Shown: positions 25,518-33,880 of the stretch, piece after piece
Layout: every line of letters starts with the position of its first letter
Position numbering within the stretch: the first letter of the stretch is position 1
Source of the DNA: an uncultured Acidobacteriia bacterium
Lineage (GTDB): Bacteria > Acidobacteriota > Terriglobia > Bryobacterales > Bryobacteraceae
NCBI GenBank assembly: GCA_903875575.1
Contig: CAIQWJ010000005.1
Span: 62,001-126,000, forward strand
Reading direction: 5' to 3'
DNA length: 64,000 bases
Position numbers and translations under genes: made by a program
Notes under the pieces: model-generated
Told to the model about the DNA's origin: nothing
The model's input: the letters and a program-made list of their open reading frames with translations, nothing else
Databases searched by the model: none

Positions 25518-26264
25518 ATGAAACTACTGGCAGGACTCTTGCTCCTCGGCAGCCTTGTGAGCGCTCAGGAACCCGCGCCCACCGTCGCATCGCTCACCGC
25601 TGAATTGAAGGCGGCACAACACCAGCTTGCCGATTGGGGTGGCCTGACCGTCTACGGCAGCGACAACACAGAGATCCCGCCAGCCAAGCCCGGCGAGAAC
25701 CGTGTCGTATTTCTGGGCGGCACGCTCACGGCGAATTGGGGCAAAGGCAAGGTCCCATTCTTCCCCGGCAAGCCGTGGTTCAACCGTGGCATTCCGCTCC
25801 AGACCACGCCGCAGATGCTGGTGCGTTTCCGTCAGGACGTGGTCGACCTGGGGGCGAAGGTCGTGGTGATTGAGGGCGGGTTTAACGACATCGGTATGGT
25901 GATGGGCCCCGGCAGCGAAGGCACTATTTCGGATCATCTTCACTCGATGATCGATATCGCGAAGGCGCACGGGATCAAAGTGATTATCGCGTCGCTGCCG
26001 CCGGTGTGCGATTGCTACGCACAGCAGACGCGACGACGTCCGGTGGGTAAGATCGCGGCGATTAACGGGACGCTGCGGGATATTGCGACGGAGACCGGGT
26101 CTATTTATCTGAACTACTATTCGGTGCTGGTGAATACTGCCGCCGGCAATCGCCAGATAAAGAAGGAACTCACCGACAACGGTATCGATCCGAATGATGC
26201 GGCGTATGTGCTGATGGCTCCGCTGGCTGAGAAGGCTATCGCGGACGCGCTGGCGTCGAAGTAG
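25518..26264 (+). CDS. Secreted SGNH-fold protein with degenerate catalytic residues
   Basis: This 248-residue protein has a signal peptide (MKLLAGLLLLGSLVSAQ) and an SGNH/GDSL-like fold. Where active relatives read GDSIT it has VVFLGGTLTANWG, so the nucleophile Ser is replaced by Thr and the preceding Asp by Gly. The Asn block is present as EGGFNDIG. The usual HPNDAGY near the end is DPNDAAYVLMAPLAEKAI, so the catalytic His is also gone. The fold features are kept but the triad is not. It is most likely a binding protein rather than an esterase. Confidence 0.8.
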   Translation: MKLLAGLLLLGSLVSAQEPAPTVASLTAELKAAQHQLADWGGLTVYGSDNTEIPPAKPGENRVVFLGGTLTANWGKGKVPFFPGKPWFNRGIPLQTTPQMLVRFRQDVVDLGAKVVVIEGGFNDIGMVMGPGSEGTISDHLHSMIDIAKAHGIKVIIASLPPVCDCYAQQTRRRPVGKIAAINGTLRDIATETGSIYLNYYSVLVNTAAGNRQIKKELTDNGIDPNDAAYVLMAPLAEKAIADALASK

Positions 26265-26288
26265 GGCGCGGGAGCGGGTTTCGACTCC

Positions 26289-26600
26289 ATGCGAGAGATC
26301 CTGCTATCCGGCCGCGACTGGAGTCAACCCGATGATTTCTACCGGGCGCTCCTGGGCGAGTTAGGCGCGCCAGAGTGGCATGGGCACAACCTGGATGCTC
26401 TTTGGGATTCCATCACTGGTAGCGGCATCAATGAAGTAAATCCGCCCTTCCGGATTACGATTACCGGAATTGAGGTGATGCCACCGAACTGCCGGCTGAT
26501 GGTCGAGCACTTCGAGAGCCTGATTCGGGAAGCGAAGCGAAGTGGGTATCCCGTCGAAATCAGCTGCGGTGATCCACAATTGCCAGGCACTTCGATCTGA
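26289..26600 (+). CDS. Barstar-family ribonuclease inhibitor
   Basis: This 103-residue protein matches barstar: SGRDWSQPDDFYRALLGELG, WHGHNLDALWDSITG, then a strand FRITITGIEV and a C-terminal helix MVEHFESLIREAKRSGY. Barstar binds and inhibits barnase-type extracellular RNases in the cytoplasm. No barnase-like gene is next to it, so it is an orphan here. It could be an immunity protein against a toxin made elsewhere or by other cells. It is followed 4 bp later by a TIGR03435 gene. Confidence 0.82.
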   Translation: MREILLSGRDWSQPDDFYRALLGELGAPEWHGHNLDALWDSITGSGINEVNPPFRITITGIEVMPPNCRLMVEHFESLIREAKRSGYPVEISCGDPQLPGTSI

Positions 26601-26603
26601 CAG

Positions 26604-27515
26604 ATGCGCTATTCTCTTCGCATGGCAGGGTGGTTTCAAAAGCTGACATTTCCAGTACTGCTGCTCGTTGCGTTGATCGTGCCAGACGAAGGCAGATTGG
26701 CGAGAGCGCAGATTCTTCACGCCACCGGCGAACGCCCATCGTTTGAAGTCGCCACGATCAAGCCGTGGAAACGGGTGCCGAAGCCGCCCGCTGCGGACGG
26801 TGCCCCTGCTCCGGTGAAAGTGATGAAGGTCGCGCCTGTCGACGCTGGCCCGCCGCCTTCGGGCCAGATGCATATGATTCTGCCCATATCGATACTGATT
26901 ACGTCGGCATTTCAGCTGCCTGTTGGTTCCGAGAGCAGGATTCTCGGGGGACCTGACTGGTTGCGGCAGGATGTCGATCAGTTCGAGATTCAGGCCAAAA
27001 TCGAGGACTCCGAATCTGCCGCCATGCAAAAGATGACGCCGGCGCAGCAGCGCGAGCGGGTTGCTCTGATGGAACAGTCGCTGCTGGCGGACCGATTTGG
27101 TCTGAAGGTGCATTTCGAGATGCGGGAGATACCCGTGTATGCTCTCGTCGTCGCAAAGGGCGGCGCAAAACTGAAGTTGGCGAGCACCGGGGAAGCGGGT
27201 CGGATATCAACGCTGGGCAATGGTCAGGGAAGCGAGATGAGTGCCACCGGCGTGACGCTCGAACAGTTCACGCAGTCACCGCTACTGACTGGTGCGGCGG
27301 GCGGGCGGCCGGTGGTGGACCAGACTGACCTCAAAGGCACCTTTGATTTCACGCTGAAATGGACGCCGGAACAATTGGCGACCGCCAGCGAGACGAGCGA
27401 TGCGCCGTCCCTGTTCACGGCAATTCGGGAGCAGCTTGGATTGCTGCTGGTGCCGTCGAAGGCTCCGGTGGAAGTGATTATCATCGACCATATCGAGCAG
27501 CCCTCGCCGAACTAG
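26604..27515 (+). CDS. TIGR03435-family protein
   Basis: This 303-residue protein has a hydrophobic N-terminal signal or anchor (FPVLLLVALIVPDEG) and then PSFEVATIKPWKR, the family's entry motif. Further on come LRQDVDQFEIQAKI, LLADRFGLKVHFEMREIPVYALVVAKGGAKL, QTDLKGTFDFTLKWTPEQL and the C-terminal signature VIIIDHIEQPSPN. TIGR03435 proteins are expanded in soil acidobacteria and are exported; their function is unknown. A second member follows 58 bp downstream in the same direction. Confidence 0.85.
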   Translation: MRYSLRMAGWFQKLTFPVLLLVALIVPDEGRLARAQILHATGERPSFEVATIKPWKRVPKPPAADGAPAPVKVMKVAPVDAGPPPSGQMHMILPISILITSAFQLPVGSESRILGGPDWLRQDVDQFEIQAKIEDSESAAMQKMTPAQQRERVALMEQSLLADRFGLKVHFEMREIPVYALVVAKGGAKLKLASTGEAGRISTLGNGQGSEMSATGVTLEQFTQSPLLTGAAGGRPVVDQTDLKGTFDFTLKWTPEQLATASETSDAPSLFTAIREQLGLLLVPSKAPVEVIIIDHIEQPSPN

Positions 27516-27573
27516 ACCGATCATTTTTTTACAGCGTTTTCTTAGTAAACTCATTGTCAGGGAAATTATCCGG

Positions 27574-28536
27574 ATGAACTTTTGCCTAAGACTGCAACGA
27601 CTTCTCATAGGTGTCATCACGATTCAATTTGCTGCACTGGCGCAGGTACCGCCGCCGGTACTTCGTTTTGAAGTTGCGTCCATCAGACCTCTGCCACCGG
27701 GTTCGCACGATGCGGACAACCCATCCTTTGTCGCATTCAGAGCTGGTAAGGCAAAGGGCTTCTGCGTTATCTGTATTTCCGGTGTCCACTACGACGTTTA
27801 TGGCTCGCCTTTGATCTCGCTGATCAGCGACGCGTACCAGATGGATTCGCGCCTGGTCGATGCGCCAGCGTGGATCAATCGGGCCGACGTCAATTTCGCC
27901 ATTCATGCCATCATGCCGGAGGGAGCAACCTGGGAGCAGATTCCCGAGATGCTGCGGGCGCTTCTGGAAGAACGGTTTCACCTGGTAGTGCACCGCACCA
28001 CCGTTGAGCAGACTGGATACGCGCTGGTCACCGCGAAGGGCGGGCCCAAACTGAAGCAACCGGGCGACCTTGACCGTGCGGCATGTGAGGATTGGGCGGA
28101 ACCGAATATGGTCAATCCCCTTGCCAACGAGATCTGCCGAGCCTCGAAAGATGTCGGCGACCGTCACGTGAATATTACGATGATGACGCACTCTGCGTGG
28201 GGGCCGCTGCTGACAGAGATTTGGCGCGGCGAAACACTCGAAACTCGTCAGGAGTTATACAGGATCGCCATGCCGAAGCTGGCCGAGATGCTGACGGGTA
28301 CGCTTTCAACGGGCGCGGGAATTGGAGGCAGTGGCGGGTCCCTTGTTCAGATTGTGGATCGGACAGGGCTTGAGGGAGAGTGGCACGTATCGCTGGACTA
28401 TAGCTTTGATCCGGAAATGAAACTACCGACCGTGTCCGCCTCTTTGGGGCAACAGGGCCTGCGCCTGGAGCGCACCAGTGCGCCGGTGGAGAAGTTGTTT
28501 GTCGACAAGATGGACAAGATGCCAACGGAGAACTGA
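27574..28536 (+). CDS. TIGR03435-family protein
   Basis: This 320-residue protein has a signal-like N-terminus (LLIGVITIQFAALAQ) and the family blocks LRFEVASIRPLPPG, IHAIMPEGATWEQIPEMLRALLEERFHLVVHR, YALVTAKGGPKLK and IVDRTGLEGEWHVSLDYS. The C-terminus KLFVDKMDKMPTEN fits the family ending. It differs from its upstream neighbour by an inserted ICISGVHYDVYG segment. Function is unknown. A strong bidirectional terminator follows at 28553. Confidence 0.84.
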   Translation: MNFCLRLQRLLIGVITIQFAALAQVPPPVLRFEVASIRPLPPGSHDADNPSFVAFRAGKAKGFCVICISGVHYDVYGSPLISLISDAYQMDSRLVDAPAWINRADVNFAIHAIMPEGATWEQIPEMLRALLEERFHLVVHRTTVEQTGYALVTAKGGPKLKQPGDLDRAACEDWAEPNMVNPLANEICRASKDVGDRHVNITMMTHSAWGPLLTEIWRGETLETRQELYRIAMPKLAEMLTGTLSTGAGIGGSGGSLVQIVDRTGLEGEWHVSLDYSFDPEMKLPTVSASLGQQGLRLERTSAPVEKLFVDKMDKMPTEN

Positions 28537-28552
28537 ATTCGCTCAAAAAAGA

Positions 28553-28590
28553 AGCGGGTGCCGAAAGCCCTCAAGCCTTCGGCACCCGCT
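28553..28590. terminator. Strong bidirectional terminator
   Basis: AGCGGGTGCCGAA (28553-28565) and TTCGGCACCCGCT (28578-28590) form a perfect 13-bp stem. An A-run (AAAAAAGA) lies on the left and CTTTACTT on the right. It separates the convergent TIGR03435 and PQQ-like genes and can serve both. Confidence 0.85.
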
Positions 28591-28612
28591 CTTTACTTAT
28601 CCTGCGAATAAA

Positions 28613-30196
28613 CTACTTGCCCAAACCGAACGCCCAGAACGTCCCATCGTAAGTTCCCAGGTACAGCTTCCCGTTCGCGATCGACAACCCGGCAAAGTGG
28701 TTGAACGATGTAATCGTATCGCCGCTCGACCACAGTTCCTTGCCCGTCGCCCCATCCAGCGCATAAATCGTCGCATGGCTGGATTTCTGCGCGCGAATAT
28801 ACGAATCGAAGTTCAGGCCCTGTTCCGGCGTCGCCTGCTTCGTGTTCTCGCCGCTGCCAAACGCATACACAACGCCGTTGGCAATCACCGGAGGATAGCC
28901 GCGAATCATGTCACGCGACACCCACGCCGGCAGCAGTTCCAGCTTGCCGTTCGTATCCACCAGCTTGAACGCCGCCACGCCGCCTTCTTTCGCAGCCGGA
29001 GTGTTAACAATCGGGAACTTGAAGCTCGGATGAGTCGGGCCCCAGAAAGGAGCGAGTACCCAACGCGTGCCGGACGCGTCTTCCCACGTGGAGAGCGCAC
29101 CCCAGCTTCCCTGATCCTGGAAGTCCGCCTCTTCGTTGCAGAAGAGCGGCGTCTTGAAGAGCGGCGTATGGTGATCCGCGCCACCCGGGTTCTTCGGGTC
29201 CAGCAGGAACACACGGCATTCCTTGCCCGACGCCACCAGCAGTTCGCGGCCCTTGTACGTGAAGAAGGTCGCGGTGTTATTCGGATCCAGATCGCGCTTC
29301 CACAGCCAGTACCAGTTGGGAGGCGTGAAGTAATCTTTCACCTTGACGTGATCGCCGTCAATCGTGAAGCCGACCATGCTGTTGGCGATGATCAGGTTCT
29401 TCGGATCGCTCTCGTCCACATTGCCGTCGCCGGTGGTGGACCAAACCGTCCCCGTCGAATCGACAGCCGCGCCGCGCAGGCCCCACAGGCCGCCGCTGTT
29501 CCCCATGCCTTCGGTCAGGTAGACATGATGGGTCGGATCGTCGAGTTTGGTTGCAGCCATGCCTCGTCCAACCGGAGCCCAGATCGTATTGCCTACCAGC
29601 GACAGCGGAAACTTGCTGTTGCCGAAATGGAATGGCGGCGTCAGATCTTCGCCATTCGCGGTATCGAGCGTATGCAGCATGCCGCCGCCATCCGTCACAT
29701 AGATCGGACGACGACCCTGCGCATCCGGCGGTCCGATGACCGGCGTATCCGTGCTGCCGCCGGGTCCAAGGAAACCCAGGTGCGCGGGATCCTGATTAGC
29801 GTTGTTGCCACCACCGCCACCACCACCGCGTGCCGGAGGCGCTTCATAAGTGAAGTGCTTGTTCCACACCATCTGACCGGTGTTGGCGTCCACGGCATAC
29901 AGATTGTCCGACGCACCTACGAAATAGACCATTTCCCTTATGGTGCCACCGGTCCGAACGCTTCCCAGAATCAAACCGGGTGTAAACGAAAAGAGAGCTC
30001 GGGTGACGTTATCCGTCTTGAGCTTCCAGATCAGCTTCAGATTCTTGACGTTGTCTTTCGACAGAGTCTTTTCGTCTTTTTGCCAGCCGGTACGCATGAT
30101 GTCGCCACCATCCGTCGTCCAGTCCGCCGCCTGACTGAGCTGGATACCCAGCCCGCAGCACAGGGCCGCACTTGCGATATAGATTAGTTTTCTCAT
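28613..30196 (-). CDS. Exported PQQ-like beta-propeller protein
   Basis: This 527-residue protein has a signal peptide (KLIYIASAALCCGLGIQLSQA) and repeated propeller blades with the PQQ-type pattern. Examples are LYAVDANTGQMVWNKHF, LLVASGKECRVFLLDPKN and IYALDGATGKELWSSGD. A glycine run (RGGGGGGGNN) interrupts one blade near residue 150. It may bind PQQ as a quinoprotein dehydrogenase-like enzyme or act only as a BamB-like scaffold. I do not see a clear catalytic Asp or disulfide ring to decide. It lies 13 bp downstream of a paralogue, so the two form an operon. Confidence 0.78.
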   Translation of the reverse strand: MRKLIYIASAALCCGLGIQLSQAADWTTDGGDIMRTGWQKDEKTLSKDNVKNLKLIWKLKTDNVTRALFSFTPGLILGSVRTGGTIREMVYFVGASDNLYAVDANTGQMVWNKHFTYEAPPARGGGGGGGNNANQDPAHLGFLGPGGSTDTPVIGPPDAQGRRPIYVTDGGGMLHTLDTANGEDLTPPFHFGNSKFPLSLVGNTIWAPVGRGMAATKLDDPTHHVYLTEGMGNSGGLWGLRGAAVDSTGTVWSTTGDGNVDESDPKNLIIANSMVGFTIDGDHVKVKDYFTPPNWYWLWKRDLDPNNTATFFTYKGRELLVASGKECRVFLLDPKNPGGADHHTPLFKTPLFCNEEADFQDQGSWGALSTWEDASGTRWVLAPFWGPTHPSFKFPIVNTPAAKEGGVAAFKLVDTNGKLELLPAWVSRDMIRGYPPVIANGVVYAFGSGENTKQATPEQGLNFDSYIRAQKSSHATIYALDGATGKELWSSGDTITSFNHFAGLSIANGKLYLGTYDGTFWAFGLGK

Positions 30197-30209
30197 TGCT
30201 CAATCTCTC

Positions 30210-31916
30210 TTAGAAAATGATCGGAATGCCGAAAGCATGCACCTGGCTGTCGTGCGTCGCAAAGAGTACGATCGACGCGTCGATGGCCAGTCCGCCGGTT
30301 GCGTAGCTCGAGACCGAAGTCCCGCTGGACCAGACTTCCTTACCCGTTGCCGAATCGAGCGCATACAGCACCGCGTTCTTATTCGTCGCCGGCGTCTTGC
30401 CCTGCCCGGTTGAGAGAGCAAAGACCAGACCGTTGGTCACAGTGGGAGCGGCGGGCGAAACCATGTCCCGTGAACTCCAGGCTGCTACCAGTGACGGCTT
30501 GCCGCCCTGATCGACAACCTTGAAGGCCACGATGGAGCCCGTGGGAGCCGCGCCGTTCGCGTTCGCGAACTTCAGCGGAGAAGCGCCGCTGATGGAAGCG
30601 AAGATCCAGCGGGTGCCTGCCGCCGCCGGTGCTGCCGGAGCGCCACCGCGACCCTGCTGCGGCGGGGGCGGTGGTGCATCATCCCACGTCGCGAAGGCAT
30701 TGAAGATACCGTTCGTCCCATCGGCAGCCGCGAAGACATCGCTCTGCGCCAGAGGTGTATGGTGATCGGAACCGCCGAGCGACGCCGAATCGAGCAGGTA
30801 AATCCGTCCGTCGGTGCCACCGGCAATCACGACGTCCCTACCGTTCCACTGGAAGACCGCCGGCGTTGCGCCGGGAACTTCCGAACCCTTCTTCGGGGCC
30901 GGAGCGGTGCCGGACGGAGTGAAGTAATCCTTCACCGCCAGATCCCTCGAACCGAGCGCAACCACCGTGTTGCCGTACTTGCCCGCTACCGAACCATTGC
31001 CATCGGGAATCAAGCCATAAACCGTGTTGCCATCCGTGCTGACCGCCACTCCGGCAGAACCAGCGAAGCCGCTGCCGTTGGTCGGGAACGAGGTCACCTT
31101 CTTTTCCGGAGTCGAGAGATCGATCGCGTACAGCGCGTTCGGGTTGCCGCCGCATTCCTGCTGCGTGGCCGCGTAAACCACGTTGTTGCTCACCGCGAGG
31201 TCGCTGGCGCGCGAGTTGGCCGGCAGGAACTTCACCGGCACGGTTGCCTTGTTATCGCCATCCTGCTGGCGCAGGGTCTGGAGCATGCCATCGGCACCCA
31301 CTGCCCAGACGTTCGCTCCGCCGCCACGTCCGCCACCACCACCGCCCGGAGCGACGCCGCCCTGGCGTCCCGGACCTGACGCACCACGTCCACCGGCACC
31401 AGCATCCGCCGCCTGCTGGCCGCCGCGACCGCCCGAGGCTCCGCGGCCACCACCGCCGCCACCGCCACCGGGTCCGCCCGCACCACGACCTCCGCCGCTG
31501 CCGCCGTTAATCGAAACACCGGCAGTGATGCCACCGGGACAAGCCGCCGTCGCCGCCGTCTGCTGGGGTTTATCGCCCGCATATGCCAGCGGAGTCTTGA
31601 AGTACGGTCTGCCGGTCCAGAAGTCGATCGAATAGACGTCGGAGCCGCCGCCCACGAACAGCAGCGCTTTGAAACCCTTCCAGCCGATGATATTGCCCAG
31701 CAGGACGGGCGTGCCCATTCTCTGTGCCTTCGTATCCAGCTTCGAGGTGAAGAGCAGCTTGATATCGCCCTTCGCCGCTGCCTCTTTCGAGAGCTTGTAC
31801 TCAGCTCTCTGCCAGCCATCGCGCTGTGGATTGCCACTGGAACTGGCCCAATCCGCGCTTAAGATAAGTGCTCCGGCAACTGTGGCTGCCGATGCAATGA
31901 GTAAAGCCTTCTTCAT
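30210..31916 (-). CDS. Exported PQQ-like beta-propeller protein with long Gly-rich insert
   Basis: This 568-residue protein starts with a signal peptide (ALLIASAATVAGALILSAD) and SSGNPQRDGWQRAEYKLSKE. The blades include VYSIDFWTGRPYFKTPL, NALYAIDLSTPEKKV, GTDGRIYLLDSASLGGSD and VLYALDSATGKEVWSSGT. Between blades one and two, at about residues 140-205, there is a stretch made almost only of Gly, Arg, Ala and Ser. It is a paralogue of the next gene, with matching order of the WTSSDGG/GTS-type motifs. It has a good promoter at 31987-32015. The substrate or partner is unknown. Confidence 0.8.
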   Translation of the reverse strand: MKKALLIASAATVAGALILSADWASSSGNPQRDGWQRAEYKLSKEAAAKGDIKLLFTSKLDTKAQRMGTPVLLGNIIGWKGFKALLFVGGGSDVYSIDFWTGRPYFKTPLAYAGDKPQQTAATAACPGGITAGVSINGGSGGGRGAGGPGGGGGGGGRGASGGRGGQQAADAGAGGRGASGPGRQGGVAPGGGGGGRGGGANVWAVGADGMLQTLRQQDGDNKATVPVKFLPANSRASDLAVSNNVVYAATQQECGGNPNALYAIDLSTPEKKVTSFPTNGSGFAGSAGVAVSTDGNTVYGLIPDGNGSVAGKYGNTVVALGSRDLAVKDYFTPSGTAPAPKKGSEVPGATPAVFQWNGRDVVIAGGTDGRIYLLDSASLGGSDHHTPLAQSDVFAAADGTNGIFNAFATWDDAPPPPPQQGRGGAPAAPAAAGTRWIFASISGASPLKFANANGAAPTGSIVAFKVVDQGGKPSLVAAWSSRDMVSPAAPTVTNGLVFALSTGQGKTPATNKNAVLYALDSATGKEVWSSGTSVSSYATGGLAIDASIVLFATHDSQVHAFGIPIIF

Positions 31917-31986
31917 TCGAAGAACCGTCCTTTTCCTGTGCTACGCACGCGAACCCTGGCGACAGCGATGCACCGCGCCACTAAGA

Positions 31987-32015
31987 ATCATATAGGAAAT
32001 GGTGGAGCGTGTCGA
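31987..32015 (-). promoter_or_regulatory. Sigma-70-type promoter for the PQQ-like gene pair
   Basis: On the minus strand TCGACA (32010-32015) is 17 bp from TATGAT (31987-31992), each 5 of 6 to consensus with ideal spacing. Transcription would start near 31980 and give a leader of about 64 bases before the ATG at 31916. Confidence 0.65.
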
Positions 32016-32100
32016 TAGGCAACAGTAGTCAAAACCCTAATAAAATCAGGGCTTCAAGCTATATATTGGTTGGACCTTCGGTCTGGCGCGCCGCTGAAGT

Positions 32101-33108
32101 CTACCGGTTCGGAATCGCGTAGTAGCCCTTGCGAACCTGGACCTTCTGGTCTTTCTCGTGGGTCTTCAGATCGATCTTGCGGAAGCCGCCGTCCTTGTTG
32201 GTGTTCGTAGGCGTGTATCCGATCAGGTACTGGGTCCGCATCTCTTCTTCGATCTGGCCGAAAATCGATTCGAGTGAGTTCTTGCCGCCTACTGCAAACT
32301 CGCGTCCACCTGTCTCTTCGGACATCTGCTTCAGAACGCTCTCGCCGCCGCCAGCCATCGGAAAACCGCCGTACATTCGCCGATCCACGTAGTAGATGCC
32401 GTAAATGATAGCGTCGGCCTTCTGGGCTGCCTCAACGGCCGCCTTCAAGCTCAGCTTACTGCCTTCATCGTCGCCATCCGTGATCACGATGATGGCTTTG
32501 CGCCCGCTCTCCGGGGCCAGCATATCGTGCGCCGCCAGATAAATTGCGTCGTACATGACGGTGCCACGCTGTTTGTTCATGGTCGGCACGGGACCAGAGG
32601 TCGGGCCGGAATAACCGGTATTCAGCTTGAGCCGGCCAAGCCCCTGCTGGAGCAGGCGCGGCGTGCCGGTGATATCCTGCAGCAACTCGGAATCAGCGCC
32701 GAAGCTGATGAGAAACGCGACGTCTTTCTTCTTCAGCACGCTCGCGAAAAACTGTGCACCAGCCTGCCGTTCCGGATCAATCATGGTGGCCTGGCTGCCG
32801 GAGACGTCGATCAGCAGCCCGATGGTCAGCGGAATATCGGTCTCACGGCTGAAATACTTAATCGTCTGTGGCTTGCCGTCTTCGGCCAGATCGAAATCGC
32901 CTTTCGAAAGGCTGGCGACGAGCCCGTTCTGCTTGTTATGGACGGTGCAATAGAGGCTGACCACATCGACATCCACCTTGATCGCGGTGGCCAGATCGTC
33001 GTCGGATTTCGAGGGTGGCTGGGCGGCAACGCGCGACGGCATCGCCGGAACCAGCATCAGCAGCGCCAGCGTGGCGCCTGCAACTTTCATACAATCGGGA
33101 GTGCGCAT
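32101..33108 (-). CDS. Secreted VWFA-domain protein (TIGR03436 type)
   Basis: This 335-residue protein has a signal peptide (VAGATLALLMLVPAMPSRVAA). A beta-rich strand region follows (VDVDVVSLYCTVHNKQNGLVASLSKGDFDLAEDGKPQTIKYFSRE), then a von Willebrand A domain with the metal site DVSGS in LTIGLLIDVSGSQ. IIVITDGDDEGS is the second metal loop. The C-terminus (QIEEEMRTQYLIGYTPTN) matches acidobacterial VWFA proteins of the TIGR03436 type. Such proteins are exported and bind unknown partners. A second member lies at 39494. Confidence 0.85.
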   Translation of the reverse strand: MRTPDCMKVAGATLALLMLVPAMPSRVAAQPPSKSDDDLATAIKVDVDVVSLYCTVHNKQNGLVASLSKGDFDLAEDGKPQTIKYFSRETDIPLTIGLLIDVSGSQATMIDPERQAGAQFFASVLKKKDVAFLISFGADSELLQDITGTPRLLQQGLGRLKLNTGYSGPTSGPVPTMNKQRGTVMYDAIYLAAHDMLAPESGRKAIIVITDGDDEGSKLSLKAAVEAAQKADAIIYGIYYVDRRMYGGFPMAGGGESVLKQMSEETGGREFAVGGKNSLESIFGQIEEEMRTQYLIGYTPTNTNKDGGFRKIDLKTHEKDQKVQVRKGYYAIPNR

Positions 33109-33170
33109 GAATTCTGGACCTCTTCAGCCTTCTATTGAACGACGTGCGCGGAAATGAGTCTGTTACACAA

Positions 33171-33764
33171 ATGCGAAACGCTCTCCGCCATCTGAAGAAA
33201 GACCCCGTTCTGGCCGAAATCATCCGCCGCACCGGCCCGTATGACATGAGTTACCGGGAGCCCGTCTTCGAAACGCTCGTCAGATCCATTGTCTCCCAAC
33301 AATTGAGCGGGCGGGTAGCCAGCGTGATTTTCGGCCGTCTCCAGGAGGCACTGGGCGGAGGTCCGGTCACCCCGGAAGGCATCATGAAACTGCGCCCGGA
33401 GCGGATGCGGAAGCTCGGCCTCTCCGGCCAGAAGACGCTCTACATCCGCGAACTGGCGAAGCACACAAAGAAGGGCTCCGTGGTTTTTGAGAATCTGCCG
33501 GAGATGGATGACATGGCCGTGATTGAGCACCTCACTCAGGTGAAAGGCATCGGCGTCTGGACGGCTCAGATGTTCCTGATGTTCGCACTGCGGCGGCCGG
33601 ACGTGCTGCCGGTGGCGGATTTGGGCATTCGCATGGCGATGAAGAAAGCCTGGAATCTAAGCGATTTGCCGAAGCCGCCGGAGATGGAAAAAATTGCGGC
33701 CCCGTGGCGACCCTGGGCGTCTGTGGCGAGTTGGTATTTGTGGCGCAGCCTGGATAACGAGTAG
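33171..33764 (+). CDS. DNA-3-methyladenine glycosylase, AlkA/HhH-GPD type
   Basis: From the ATG at 33171 the protein has 197 residues. It carries the helix-hairpin-helix-GPD fold of base-excision glycosylases: FETLVRSIVSQQLSGRVAS, LSGQKTLYIRELAKH, LTQVKGIGVWTAQMFLMFAL (the hairpin), and the catalytic Asp in VLPVADLGIRMAM. It removes alkylated purines such as 3-methyladenine from DNA. There is no N-terminal AlkA extension, so it is the compact form. A TTG at 33135 in the same frame is a weaker start. Confidence 0.88.
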   Translation: MRNALRHLKKDPVLAEIIRRTGPYDMSYREPVFETLVRSIVSQQLSGRVASVIFGRLQEALGGGPVTPEGIMKLRPERMRKLGLSGQKTLYIRELAKHTKKGSVVFENLPEMDDMAVIEHLTQVKGIGVWTAQMFLMFALRRPDVLPVADLGIRMAMKKAWNLSDLPKPPEMEKIAAPWRPWASVASWYLWRSLDNE

Positions 33765-33785
33765 CCCCCTGGCGCGGGCTGGACT

Positions 33786-33840
33786 TAACCGTAATTTATC
33801 GGCATCATAACAGCAGCATAACGGCATTTTATCGGCACCC
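33786..33840 (+). promoter_or_regulatory. Array of five 11-bp-phased repeats upstream of fic
   Basis: TAACCGTA, TATCGGCA, TAACAGCA, TAACGGCA and TATCGGCA begin at 33786, 33797, 33808, 33819 and 33830. They are exactly 11 bp apart and give the consensus TAWCRGCA plus three variable bases. The array ends 40 bp before the Fic start codon. One helical turn per unit suggests an array of binding sites on one face of the DNA. A related three-unit array lies at 51216-51245. Confidence 0.6.
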
Positions 33841-33880
33841 AGAAATTGCAGATGACCGGCCAGTTGAGCTGATAAAGCAG

